Of a stretch of DNA of 64,000 nucleotides, positions 45,197 through 53,277 are shown piece by piece; position 1 is the first letter of the stretch, and each line of letters opens with the position of its first letter. The stretch covers positions 62,001 to 126,000 of the forward strand of contig CANLWS010000010.1 in the NCBI GenBank assembly GCA_947494925.1, given 5' to 3'. The translations under genes were made by a program, and so were the position numbers. Source of the DNA: an uncultured Alteromonadaceae bacterium (GTDB lineage: Bacteria > Pseudomonadota > Gammaproteobacteria > Enterobacterales > Alteromonadaceae). The notes beneath the pieces were generated by a model, which saw nothing but the letters and a program-made list of their open reading frames with translations, was not told where the DNA came from and did not search any database.

Positions 45197-46546
45197 ATGA
45201 AACCACATATTCTCGTCATTGATGACAACCCTGATGTGATAAAAGCATTGACCGTTCTATTTCATCTGGAGGATATCCGCTGCTCAGGGGCAACCAGTCA
45301 GGAGGAAGGATTGGCCCTATTAGACAGGCAAGACTTCGATCTTGTGATCCAGGATATGAACTTTACTTCTGACACGGTATCTGGGGAAGAAGGTATTCTG
45401 CTGTTCAAACAGATCCGCGCTCAATTTGTAGACCTGCCCATCATCTTGCTGACGGCCTGGGCAAATCTGGAAACAGCCGTACAATTAGTCAAAGCTGGTG
45501 CGGCTGACTATCTGGCCAAACCCTGGGATGATGACAAGCTACTTATCACTGTCAAAAACCTCCTTGAACTGCATCAATTGCAACAGCAACAACAACAGGT
45601 AACCCAAGATAAAAAGCAACGCCTTCAAAACTTAACTGACAATTTTAATTTGTGCGATCTGCAGTTTGCCAGTGACAATATGTTGCAATTACTGGAAATA
45701 TCTACCCAGGTCGCAACAGCTGATGTGCCAGTACTGATCACAGGACCAAATGGCGCGGGTAAAGAGAAAATTGCCGAAGTGGTGCAAGCGAATTCGCGGG
45801 TAAAAGACGCCCCATTTATTAAAGTTAACATAGGTGCACTGCCAAATGATTTGATGGAAGCAGAGTTATTTGGTGCTGAAGCAGGCGCTTTCACAGGTAA
45901 TACTAAACGTCGTATTGGTCGATTTGAGGCTGCCAACAAAGGCACACTCTTTCTGGATGAAATCGGTAACCTATCGATGGAAGGACAGAAAAAACTATTG
46001 CGTGTGCTGGAAACCGGTGAATTTGAGCGATTGGGCAGTACACAAACTCAGCGGGTGTCAGTAAGAGTGTTAAGTGCTACCAACGCTGATTTGCAGGAAG
46101 CAATTGCAAAGGGTGATTTCAGAGAAGACTTATATTACAGGATCAATCTGATAGAACTGCGATTACCTCCGTTAAACGAGCGAAAGCCAGACATCTTGCC
46201 CCTAGCAAAATACTTCCTTGAAGGCGAGCGAGGACTCACTGACGAAGCAGAACAGTTGTTGAGCCAATACCATTGGCCGGGCAATGTACGCGAGTTGCAA
46301 AATACCATAAAACGCGCCATGTTACTGTCTAACGATCAGCAAATAACAGCTGCCAGTCTGGGGATCAAATTGGATACGGCAAACAGCAGAAAAACAGGAG
46401 ATGCGTTGAATAAACAAGATATTCTTAGCGCCCTTGAGGAAAATGATTATGTCATCGCCAAAGCCGCAAAATCGGTCAATATCAGTCGTCAGGCATTTTA
46501 CAGAAGAATGGAGAAATTCTCGATAAGCCCGATAAGCACCAATTAA
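45197..46546 (+). CDS. NtrC-family sigma-54-dependent response regulator
   Basis: The protein has 449 residues. The receiver domain (about 4-120) has the acidic pair DD near 9-10, phosphoacceptor Asp53 and Lys108. A Gln-rich linker leads to the AAA+ domain (about 155-375) with Walker A GPNGAGKE (183-190), the sigma-54 contact loop GAFTGN (230-235, consensus GAFTGA) and Walker B LFLDEIGN (251-258). The C-terminal Fis-type helix-turn-helix is ALEENDYVIAKAAKSVNISRQAFYRRMEKF. It lies 40 bases after permease 2 and one base before its kinase gene, and would activate the operon from its sigma-54 promoter. Confidence 0.93.
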   Translation: MKPHILVIDDNPDVIKALTVLFHLEDIRCSGATSQEEGLALLDRQDFDLVIQDMNFTSDTVSGEEGILLFKQIRAQFVDLPIILLTAWANLETAVQLVKAGAADYLAKPWDDDKLLITVKNLLELHQLQQQQQQVTQDKKQRLQNLTDNFNLCDLQFASDNMLQLLEISTQVATADVPVLITGPNGAGKEKIAEVVQANSRVKDAPFIKVNIGALPNDLMEAELFGAEAGAFTGNTKRRIGRFEAANKGTLFLDEIGNLSMEGQKKLLRVLETGEFERLGSTQTQRVSVRVLSATNADLQEAIAKGDFREDLYYRINLIELRLPPLNERKPDILPLAKYFLEGERGLTDEAEQLLSQYHWPGNVRELQNTIKRAMLLSNDQQITAASLGIKLDTANSRKTGDALNKQDILSALEENDYVIAKAAKSVNISRQAFYRRMEKFSISPISTN

Positions 46547-46547
46547 T

Positions 46548-47852
46548 ATGCAGCAATCTATTCGAGGTAAGATCCTGCTAATCACAATTGTGACACTGTT
46601 TTTTCAGGTGGCCATTGTGTACCTCGGTTTTGGAGCGGGCTGGCCGATTACACTCACCTTGGTGGTAGCTCTGCTCAGCAGTATGCTGTTGTTGTTGCTG
46701 CTACTGAAATTGTTTTATGCTCCCATTGAAGAGTTGATCAGCGCACTGGAAACTGGAGTGAGCAGCTTCCGTGACAAAGACTTTAGCGTGCGTATTCACA
46801 AACCTCGAAATGATGAGCTAGGCAATATAGTCGATACCTACAATGAGATGGCAAATACGCTTTGTGACGAACGAATGTCGCTATTTCAGCGGGAATTATT
46901 GCTGGATACCATAATTCAGACGACCCCTGTTTCTATACTTCTGACAGACACTAAGGGCTTTGTAGTCTATGCCAATAACAATGCGCAAAAGCTGTTTCAA
47001 CAGGGCAAAAAATTGGAGGGAAGAAGCTTTGATAAATTAGTGACTCATCTCCCAACAGAACTGAAAGAAGCGACAGAATCGATGCAAAATGGACTGGTCA
47101 ATCTGTCGCTGGACAATGAACGTACTTCTTATTATGTGCACTGCCAGAGTTTCGACCTGAATTCTCGTGAGCATAAACTCTATTTGTTCAAAAATCTGAC
47201 CACCGAGATATCCCGACAAGAAATCGATCTCTGGAAAAACGCTATTCGTTTAATTAGTCATGAGCTGAATAACTCACTTGCCCCCATAAGCTCTATGGCC
47301 AATTCCGCACAAAAAATTCTGCTTTCAAACAAAAATCAGGACATGTTGCCTGACTTGATAGAAACCATTCAGCTGCGCGCGGACAGGCTGAAATCTTTTC
47401 TAATGGAATATGCCGATTTCGCCCGCCTACCCGCACCTAAAAAGGAACCTGTTGCGCTAGGAAGGTTTATCAAGAACGTTATCAACCTCTGTCCATTTTC
47501 TATTGATGGGGACATTCCGAAAATGGAAGTAGATATCGACCCTGCTCAAATGGAACAAGTGCTGATTAACCTTTATAAAAATGCCGTCGAATCAGGTAGC
47601 GAAAAAGATCAGATCACTATGTTGTTCGAGCCAAGAACAGAATCATTAGTCATCAGCGTAATGGATCGCGGTCCTGGAATGACTGAGCAACAATTGCAAA
47701 AAGCACTGTTGCCCTTTTTCTCGACCAAACAAACAGGAAGTGGACTGGGATTGTCTTTATGTAATGAGATTGTCACTGCGCATAATGGCAATTTGCGCCT
47801 GCAAAACCGCCCTGATGGCGGGCTTGCAATCAGGCTGACATTGCCAGCTTGA
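46548..47852 (+). CDS. Membrane sensor histidine kinase
   Basis: This is an inner-membrane kinase of 434 residues that should phosphorylate the response regulator encoded just before it. Two transmembrane helices (about 8-28 and 34-56) leave only a very short periplasmic loop. A HAMP segment (57-110), a PAS-like domain (about 115-220, TTPVSILLTDTKGFVVYANNNAQKLF), the dimerisation box LISHELNNSLAPISSMANS with His238, and a HATPase domain (NLYKNAVES, DRGPGM, GSGLGLSLCNEI) follow. The tiny periplasmic loop argues for sensing within the membrane or through the transporter. Confidence 0.92.
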   Translation: MQQSIRGKILLITIVTLFFQVAIVYLGFGAGWPITLTLVVALLSSMLLLLLLLKLFYAPIEELISALETGVSSFRDKDFSVRIHKPRNDELGNIVDTYNEMANTLCDERMSLFQRELLLDTIIQTTPVSILLTDTKGFVVYANNNAQKLFQQGKKLEGRSFDKLVTHLPTELKEATESMQNGLVNLSLDNERTSYYVHCQSFDLNSREHKLYLFKNLTTEISRQEIDLWKNAIRLISHELNNSLAPISSMANSAQKILLSNKNQDMLPDLIETIQLRADRLKSFLMEYADFARLPAPKKEPVALGRFIKNVINLCPFSIDGDIPKMEVDIDPAQMEQVLINLYKNAVESGSEKDQITMLFEPRTESLVISVMDRGPGMTEQQLQKALLPFFSTKQTGSGLGLSLCNEIVTAHNGNLRLQNRPDGGLAIRLTLPA

Positions 47853-47863
47853 ATGGACACCGA

Positions 47864-48385
47864 TCAGTCTTCCAGATACATCTCACTTTTTGGAATGACT
47901 ATCCAGCCATCGATAAAAATCGTTTTCGGTCGGCGGGCATTATAGATCACGCCAGAATCAAATAAGCCCTTAATTTCAGGGTGCGTCAGGACAATTTCTT
48001 TCTGCCGATAGTAGTTTTTTGTCACCATTGCCTTGTCAAATTTGGCATGCTGGCGAGGAGAAACTGGAGTGGAATGGGCAATATTCCCCACCTTAAAGCG
48101 AACACCTTGGTCATTGACTTCCAGAACTTTCATAGGCACGTAGCGATGCCTCGCATCGGTTGATTTATCTAGTGAAAAATAATCGACATAGAAAAAATCA
48201 CTTTTCCTGGGTTGTTCTATTACAGACAGCATCAATTGTTGCTCTCGTTCTGCATAAAACTGATAGCCAATAAACAACACCGCAAGAAACACTAACTCTG
48301 TATGTTCTTTCAGGATATCTTTTAATTGACGGATGGAAAAAAAACCAGACGGGCTGAGAGAATACATTGTGGGGTTGGCATACAT
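47864..48385 (-). CDS. Single-pass membrane protein of unknown function
   Basis: The protein has 173 residues from ATG 48385, which follows AGGAGG by eight bases, an unusually strong ribosome-binding site. A cytoplasmic N-terminus (about 1-30) leads to one transmembrane helix (TELVFLAVLFIGYQFYA) and a beta-rich C-terminal domain (about 55-173: VPMKVLEVNDQGVRFKVGNIAHSTPVSP ... FIDGWIVIPKSEMYLED). I do not recognise the family. It ends 11 bases from the end of the convergent kinase gene. Confidence 0.6.
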   Translation of the reverse strand: MYANPTMYSLSPSGFFSIRQLKDILKEHTELVFLAVLFIGYQFYAEREQQLMLSVIEQPRKSDFFYVDYFSLDKSTDARHRYVPMKVLEVNDQGVRFKVGNIAHSTPVSPRQHAKFDKAMVTKNYYRQKEIVLTHPEIKGLFDSGVIYNARRPKTIFIDGWIVIPKSEMYLED

Positions 48386-48480
48386 ATTAAAAACCTCCTT
48401 GTACAAACTAAATAGTTGAAAGTAGTTTCGACTAGCCTAGCAGAATATTTTTGCTCAAGGAAATACAACCCCAATCCGCA

Positions 48481-48864
48481 TTAAGAATTCACTGGTAACG
48501 AATTTTCACACCAGGCTTTAAAACCACCTTTGAGTGAATACACCTTATCGAGCCCCATAGCTTGCAGAGACTTTGCGGCCAACGCCGAACGCGCTCCCGA
48601 GCGACAATATAAGGCGATTCGTTGCTGTCGTAGCCAACTTCCTGCTTCGACAGATTTAGTTGAAGGTGTCAAGGATGACAATTTCGACTCGAGCAAACCT
48701 CTGGGAATAGTCACCGCTCCAGCTATTATTCCCCGCTTTGTTTCTTCAGGCTCACGAACATCAATTATTAAGGTAAATTTATCCAACTCCTGCTGCAGAG
48801 AATTCACTTCAATTTCATTTATCTCCTGCTTCACCGCAGCAATATATTCATTAAATGACAACAT
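48481..48864 (-). CDS. Rhodanese-like sulfurtransferase
   Basis: This is a single-domain rhodanese of 127 residues. LIIDVREPEETKRGIIAGAVTIPRGLLESKL is the N-terminal part, and the active-site loop is CRSGARS with the catalytic Cys near residue 91. LKGGFKAWCENSLPV closes the domain. It would move sulfane sulfur between donors such as thiosulfate or persulfides and an acceptor. AGGAG precedes the start. It lies 21 bases downstream of the TauE/SafE exporter gene in a sulfur operon. Confidence 0.93.
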   Translation of the reverse strand: MLSFNEYIAAVKQEINEIEVNSLQQELDKFTLIIDVREPEETKRGIIAGAVTIPRGLLESKLSSLTPSTKSVEAGSWLRQQRIALYCRSGARSALAAKSLQAMGLDKVYSLKGGFKAWCENSLPVNS

Positions 48865-48885
48865 TCTGTTGCTCCTATTTTAAAT

Positions 48886-49626
48886 CTAGAACTGCTTTAT
48901 CAACAGACTTATTGCGACTATTACCAACAAAACAGCAAACCCTTTTTTCAAACCTTGCTGATTTAATTTTCCGGAAATCTTTTGTCCGACTAGAACTGCA
49001 CCACTCCCCACGGCTGCCATCACACCAATGACTATCCAATCAATTTCAGGGACCCAGCTGCCAAACTGTAAAGTGACAAATGCGATCCCACCATTAATGA
49101 CTATCAATGCAAGACTATTAGCTACAGCCTGCTGCATGGTCAATCCGGCGTAAATTACCAGGGCAGGGACAATTAGAAAGCCTCCACCGATGCCAACAAT
49201 ACCAGTGACAAAACCCGCCAATGCTCCAGCCATGATTAGCTTGTTTCGATCCACTTCTTGCGAAATTGCAACTGTTGAAGAGCGCACCATTTTGAAAGCG
49301 GCTATGAGCATCACCAGCGTCAGCAACAAAGTCTGATCACCAACGGGCAACAGCACCCCAACATAAGCGCCTAATGACGCAGCAGGTAAACTGGAAACTG
49401 CAAACCAGCCCAGTATCTTGGGTATCAAGGCCCCTTTTTTAACTGCATTGATGATGCCGGTTAATGCAATAAAAGAAACGATCGCCAAGGAACTAGCAAT
49501 TGCACTTTTTTCATTCATTCCCAATAACAGGACTAATGCAGGAACAGTTAATATCGACCCTCCTGCACCTAGCAACCCCAAACTTAAACCAACAACTAAA
49601 GCTGAAATTAACAGCATGACAAACAT
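48886..49626 (-). CDS. TauE/SafE-family (TSUP) sulfite exporter
   Basis: This is a membrane permease of 246 residues with about eight helices. The family repeat appears as LGLLGAGGSILTVPALVLLLGMNEKSAIASSLAIV in the first half and GIVGIGGGFLIVPALVIYAGLTMQQAVANSLALI in the second. In bigR-type sulfur operons such proteins export sulfite made by persulfide dioxygenase. It is divergent from that dioxygenase gene across the palindrome at 49646-49678 and would be co-regulated. Confidence 0.9.
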   Translation of the reverse strand: MFVMLLISALVVGLSLGLLGAGGSILTVPALVLLLGMNEKSAIASSLAIVSFIALTGIINAVKKGALIPKILGWFAVSSLPAASLGAYVGVLLPVGDQTLLLTLVMLIAAFKMVRSSTVAISQEVDRNKLIMAGALAGFVTGIVGIGGGFLIVPALVIYAGLTMQQAVANSLALIVINGGIAFVTLQFGSWVPEIDWIVIGVMAAVGSGAVLVGQKISGKLNQQGLKKGFAVLLVIVAISLLIKQF

Positions 49627-49630
49627 TAAC

Positions 49631-49660
49631 TTGTAAACCTAAACAATAATATCGTATATT
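49631..49660 (+). promoter_or_regulatory. Predicted promoter of the persulfide dioxygenase operon
   Basis: TTGTAA (49631-49636), an 18-base spacer and TATATT (49655-49660). The -10 box lies within the left arm of the palindromic operator, so a bound repressor would block polymerase. A minus-strand TATAAT (49679-49674) overlaps the other arm and suits the TauE operon. Confidence 0.45.
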
Positions 49661-49678
49661 TAGAATATACGATATTAT
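49646..49678. promoter_or_regulatory. Perfect palindrome, likely operator of the BigR/SqrR-type repressor
   Basis: ATAATATCGTATATT (49646-49660) and its exact reverse complement (49664-49678) flank TAG. It sits midway between the divergent sulfur operons and overlaps -10 boxes on both strands. AT-rich dyads of this type are bound by BigR-like ArsR repressors; one is encoded at the end of the plus-strand operon. Confidence 0.75.
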
Positions 49679-49703
49679 AAGTTATTTCTATAAGGAATAT
49701 AAA

Positions 49704-50597
49704 ATGTCAGAGTCAGTAAATGTTTTCTTTCATGAAGAGACTGGAACAGCCAGTTATCTGGTAGTAGATTCATCCGGAAAATACGCAGTCATTATCGACA
49801 GTGTTCTCAATTTAGATATGGCGTCCGGGAAAGTTAGTACCTCACTGGTGGATCAACAAATTGAGTTTGCCAGTCAGCAAGGCTTGCACATATGTTGGAT
49901 TTTGGAAACCCATGCCCATGCAGACCATCTCAGTGCAGCCGCCTACTTAAAAAGTAAAACAGGCGCAAAAACCGCCATTGGTGAGGGCATTCTGGACGTT
50001 CAGGATCATTTTTCTCATCTTTTTCCCAAACGACCGTCATCACTGCAATCAACCAGTGGATTTGACCGACTTCTGAGAGACCAGGACTGCCTGGTCTTCG
50101 GTGAGAGCTGTATTACGGTTTTATCCACCCCAGGACACACTGACGACAGTGTCAGCTACCTGATAAATGATAACGTTTTTGTTGGTGATACTTTGTTTAT
50201 GCCGGATGGCGGCACGGCAAGGTGTGATTTTCCTGGTGGGAATGCAGCTAAATTATGGACGAGCATCGCTAAAATCCATCAACTGCCTGAAGATACCAGA
50301 ATTTGGGTTTGTCATGACTATCAGCCAGGTGGCAGAGAGGTAAAAGTGCACACCACAGTCGCCGAAAGCAAAAGAAGTAATATTCACATTAATCTTGATA
50401 CTGACCGCGAGTCTTACATTGAGATGCGAAATAAACGGGATAAGTCACTCGCCGTTCCTCGGCTTCTTTACCCCTCGCTACAAGTAAACCTTTGGGGTGG
50501 GTCTTTTCCTGACCCCGAAGAAAATGGCATCCGATATCTTTGTGTTCCATTGACAGGTAGTGGCTTGGTGGAAAAGGGAGCTGAACATGGACACTAA
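49704..50597 (+). CDS. Persulfide dioxygenase-like MBL-fold hydrolase
   Basis: The protein has 297 residues with an N-terminal metallo-beta-lactamase domain. The metal motif is THAHADHL (about 70-77), followed by TPGHTDDSVSYL, GDTLFMPDGGTARCDFPGG and VCHDYQPGG. The TARCDF segment and its order are typical of the ETHE1/Blh persulfide dioxygenases, which oxidise glutathione persulfide to sulfite. The last 50 residues (PSLQVNLWGGSFPDPEENGIRYLCVPL) match the Blh tail. AAGGA precedes the ATG. It is the first gene of the plus-strand sulfur operon. Confidence 0.88.
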   Translation: MSESVNVFFHEETGTASYLVVDSSGKYAVIIDSVLNLDMASGKVSTSLVDQQIEFASQQGLHICWILETHAHADHLSAAAYLKSKTGAKTAIGEGILDVQDHFSHLFPKRPSSLQSTSGFDRLLRDQDCLVFGESCITVLSTPGHTDDSVSYLINDNVFVGDTLFMPDGGTARCDFPGGNAAKLWTSIAKIHQLPEDTRIWVCHDYQPGGREVKVHTTVAESKRSNIHINLDTDRESYIEMRNKRDKSLAVPRLLYPSLQVNLWGGSFPDPEENGIRYLCVPLTGSGLVEKGAEHGH

Positions 50598-51000
50598 TTT
50601 TTTACACGCATTCCTGGGTGGAGCATTAATCGGAACAGGCGCCATTATTTTGATGTTAGCAAACGGTCGAATTGCGGGTGTGTCCGGGATCGTGAGCGGG
50701 GCGATTTCTTCCGTCAAAAAAAGTCACTTGTGGCGATGGGGATTTATCCTTGGACTTATCTTTGCCCCTTGGTTAACTACTCTGGTTGGTTTCAGTTTGC
50801 CCACCAGCCTACCCACTGACAATCTGACATTGGCAGTTGCCGGATTAATCGTGGGCGTGGGTACGCAAATCGGGGCTGGCTGTACTAGCGGACATGGCAT
50901 TTGCGGCATAGGTCGACTTTCAAAACGTTCCATAGTCGCTACGGCAACATTTATGTCTGTAGCAATAGTGACTGTTTCAATAATCAGACATTTCGTTTAG
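50587..51000 (+). CDS. YeeE/YedE-family sulfur transporter, N-terminal half protein
   Basis: This is a membrane protein of 137 residues with four helices; ATG 50587 follows GGGAG by six bases and overlaps the preceding gene by 11 bases. ANGRIAGVSGIVSGAI and GCTSGHGICGIGRLS hold the conserved Cys of the YeeE (TsuA) thiosulfate-uptake family. It forms half of the transporter; the other half is the next gene. Confidence 0.88.
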   Translation: MDTNFLHAFLGGALIGTGAIILMLANGRIAGVSGIVSGAISSVKKSHLWRWGFILGLIFAPWLTTLVGFSLPTSLPTDNLTLAVAGLIVGVGTQIGAGCTSGHGICGIGRLSKRSIVATATFMSVAIVTVSIIRHFV

Positions 51001-51009
51001 GAGCGTGCA

Positions 51010-51423
51010 ATGAGACAATTATTTACGGCATTACTTTCCGGACTGTTTTTTGGTAGCGGCCTGACAATCTCAGGTATGGTGGATCCCACTCGTGTACTGG
51101 GGTTTCTGGATATACTCGGTGATTGGGATCCCACGTTGGCATTCGTTATGGCCGGAGGCTTGAGTGTGTACCTACCGATTTACTCAGTCTGGATAAAACC
51201 CAAGCAACGAACTGTTTTTGGTGATTCCTGCCATATTCCTGTAAACACTGAGATAGATGCAAAATTACTGGCTGGCGCCGCGCTTTTTGGTTTCGGCTGG
51301 GGCCTAAGCGGCATATGTCCAGGGCCGGCTATCACTAACTTAAGTGGTGGACAATCCGGAATGATAGTGTTTGTGATAACCATGCTTATTGGTATGATCA
51401 CGGCCAAGAAATTCGTTAAGTAG
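51010..51423 (+). CDS. YeeE/YedE-family sulfur transporter, C-terminal half protein
   Basis: This is a membrane protein of 137 residues with four helices, complementary to the preceding half. SGLFFGSGLTISGMVDPTRVLGFLDILGDWDPTLAFVMAGG and the motif GWGLSGICPGPAI with a conserved Cys are diagnostic. AGGAG precedes the start. Its stop codon abuts the possible GTG start of the regulator gene. With its partner it likely imports a reduced sulfur compound. Confidence 0.88.
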   Translation: MRQLFTALLSGLFFGSGLTISGMVDPTRVLGFLDILGDWDPTLAFVMAGGLSVYLPIYSVWIKPKQRTVFGDSCHIPVNTEIDAKLLAGAALFGFGWGLSGICPGPAITNLSGGQSGMIVFVITMLIGMITAKKFVK

Positions 51424-51434
51424 TGGGCCAAAAA

Positions 51435-51731
51435 ATGAATCCTGCAGACATGCAAGCAAATGCCGAGCAAGCAGCGGACTTGCTGAAAGCCATGGCAAAC
51501 AAGCACAGACTGCTGATTCTTTGTATGCTAAACAATAGAGAATTATCGGTGTCCGAACTGAATGAGGAAGTGGATATTCCGCAATCCACTCTTTCACAAC
51601 ACCTCAGCGTGCTTCGTCGAGATGGCCTGGTAAAAACCCGACGTGAAGCACAGACCATTTATTACTCCCTAAGCAGTGACGAGGTTATTACCGTGATTTC
51701 AACCTTATATCAGCTTTACTGCGCCGAATAA
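51435..51731 (+). CDS. ArsR-family persulfide-sensing repressor (BigR/SqrR type)
   Basis: This is a winged-helix repressor of 98 residues from ATG 51435 (a GTG at 51423 is an alternative start). The recognition helix is LNEEVDIPQSTLSQHLSVLRRDGLV. Two cysteines, in LLILCML and near the C-terminus in YQLYCAE, match the pair that forms a di- or tetrasulfide bridge in BigR, SqrR and YgaV, so it should release DNA when reactive sulfur species build up. It closes the operon and probably acts on the palindrome at 49646-49678. It overlaps the convergent GNAT gene by 16 bases. Confidence 0.88.
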   Translation: MNPADMQANAEQAADLLKAMANKHRLLILCMLNNRELSVSELNEEVDIPQSTLSQHLSVLRRDGLVKTRREAQTIYYSLSSDEVITVISTLYQLYCAE

Positions 51732-52183
51732 GTCTCATAGGTATAACCGACAAACTCAGCAATATCATCGGGTTTCAGTGACCGATAAAGTGCGTTTGCT
51801 GGGATATTTTCCGATTCTGTCCCCAGCCATAACGCTTCGCAGTTATTTTGCCTGGCAAGTTCGAGCAGATATTGCATCATTACTTTACCTGCGCCCTTTT
51901 TACGCTGGTCGGCACAGCTGTCTACTTCATCCACATATAACCATTTTTCTTGCCCATAAGGTTTAATTTCTATTCTGGCTGATGCGATCCCGAGTAAGGT
52001 TTTAACGTGCGCATGTATGCTATGACATGCAAGGAATATTGTATCCTGGCGCTGGAGGTAGGCTGACAATGAAGCAACATCATACTGACACATGTCGTTG
52101 TGTTCATCCCATGTTGCTTGATTGATCTCATTTACAATGGCGTTCAGGTCACTATCAAGAGTGAATTGATCTACTGTAATCAT
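51716..52183 (-). CDS. GNAT-family N-acetyltransferase
   Basis: This is a cytoplasmic acetyltransferase of 155 residues. The acetyl-CoA loop is DQRKKGAGKVMMQYLLELA (Q/RxxGxG/A, about residues 93-100), preceded by the strand WLYVDEVDSC and followed by WLGTESENIPANALYRSL. The substrate is unknown. Its start overlaps the LysR gene stop by four bases, so the two are cotranscribed. Confidence 0.88.
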   Translation of the reverse strand: MITVDQFTLDSDLNAIVNEINQATWDEHNDMCQYDVASLSAYLQRQDTIFLACHSIHAHVKTLLGIASARIEIKPYGQEKWLYVDEVDSCADQRKKGAGKVMMQYLLELARQNNCEALWLGTESENIPANALYRSLKPDDIAEFVGYTYETYSAQ

Positions 52184-53121
52184 TTTAATGTTTTACTCCG
52201 CGACAGAATCAGCTCTTTAAGCCAATGATGAGCAGGGTCATTTTTGCGGTTTTCGTGCCAGAAAATTTTATAAGCTAGCGGTGGTAAAGTTAATGGTAGA
52301 GGCAGTATTGTTAAATTCAACTGAGAAGCAATGTGGTTGGCATAAAGCCCCGGAGCGGTGAGAATAAAATCGGTATGAGAACATAACTCTGCTGCGCTGT
52401 TAAAGTCCGGAACATAGATAGCTGCATCTCGTCTGAGTTTGTTCTTCGCCAACTGACTATCAAGAAACCAACGTTCCTTTTTATAAAACCGGGTGACGAT
52501 ATGTCGATAGAATAAATAGGCTTCGGTATTCCACTCCCTGGTCAGTGCAGGATGTTTTGAATTCACCAAACAGCAAAGTCTGTCCTGATAAAGAATTGAA
52601 GATTGAATACCATCAGGAAGATGACTGTTATCTGCCATCTCATCAGTATGTAAGTCTTGTCCGGTAATTGCAAAATCTAGCATCCCTTTTTGTAATTGTT
52701 CAAAGGAATCACGATGCCAGTTTATCGTTTCGAACGTTATCCTTGGCGCTTTGCTTGCAGCTTCATCAATAAAATGCGGAAACAAAATACTGTAGATACT
52801 CTCCACTGCAGCAATCTGAAAAACGCGCTGACTCTGCTGAGGATCAAACGTATCCGGCGCTGTCATGAGCTCGATATCCATCAACAATTTATTCAATAGT
52901 GGCTGAAGTTGCAGCGCTCGTGGCGTGGGTGTGACGCCATAACCCTCACGTTCAAATAAGGGATCATCGAATAATGTTCTCAATCTGCTCAAACTCTTGC
53001 TGACCGCAGACTGACTAAGGTTGAGATGCTCAGCTGCTTTGCTGACGCTATGATGCTCTAACAGGAAGTGCATGGTCACAAGCAGGTTTAAATCTACTCT
53101 GGATAAGCGTTCAAATGACAT
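52180..53121 (-). CDS. LysR-family transcriptional regulator
   Basis: The protein has 313 residues. The N-terminal helix-turn-helix (about 5-65) reads LNLLVTMHFLLEHHSVSKAAEHLNLSQSAVSKSLSRLRTLFDDPLFERE. The C-terminal effector domain is of the periplasmic-binding type; the effector cannot be read. It is divergent from the DMT half-transporter gene across 156 bases and upstream of the GNAT gene, so it probably controls either or both. Confidence 0.93.
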   Translation of the reverse strand: MSFERLSRVDLNLLVTMHFLLEHHSVSKAAEHLNLSQSAVSKSLSRLRTLFDDPLFEREGYGVTPTPRALQLQPLLNKLLMDIELMTAPDTFDPQQSQRVFQIAAVESIYSILFPHFIDEAASKAPRITFETINWHRDSFEQLQKGMLDFAITGQDLHTDEMADNSHLPDGIQSSILYQDRLCCLVNSKHPALTREWNTEAYLFYRHIVTRFYKKERWFLDSQLAKNKLRRDAAIYVPDFNSAAELCSHTDFILTAPGLYANHIASQLNLTILPLPLTLPPLAYKIFWHENRKNDPAHHWLKELILSRSKTLK

Positions 53122-53277
53122 TTTCCTACACCAATCTATTCGTTATAGGAATACTTTACCTGAATTTAAACCATTTATATTCATATTTTAATTAACCTAC
53201 AATCCCCACATTCATGACTTGTCACTTAGATGCAAGCAAGATGTAACTAAAAAAGAATCTGATAAAGAAGAACCCCT

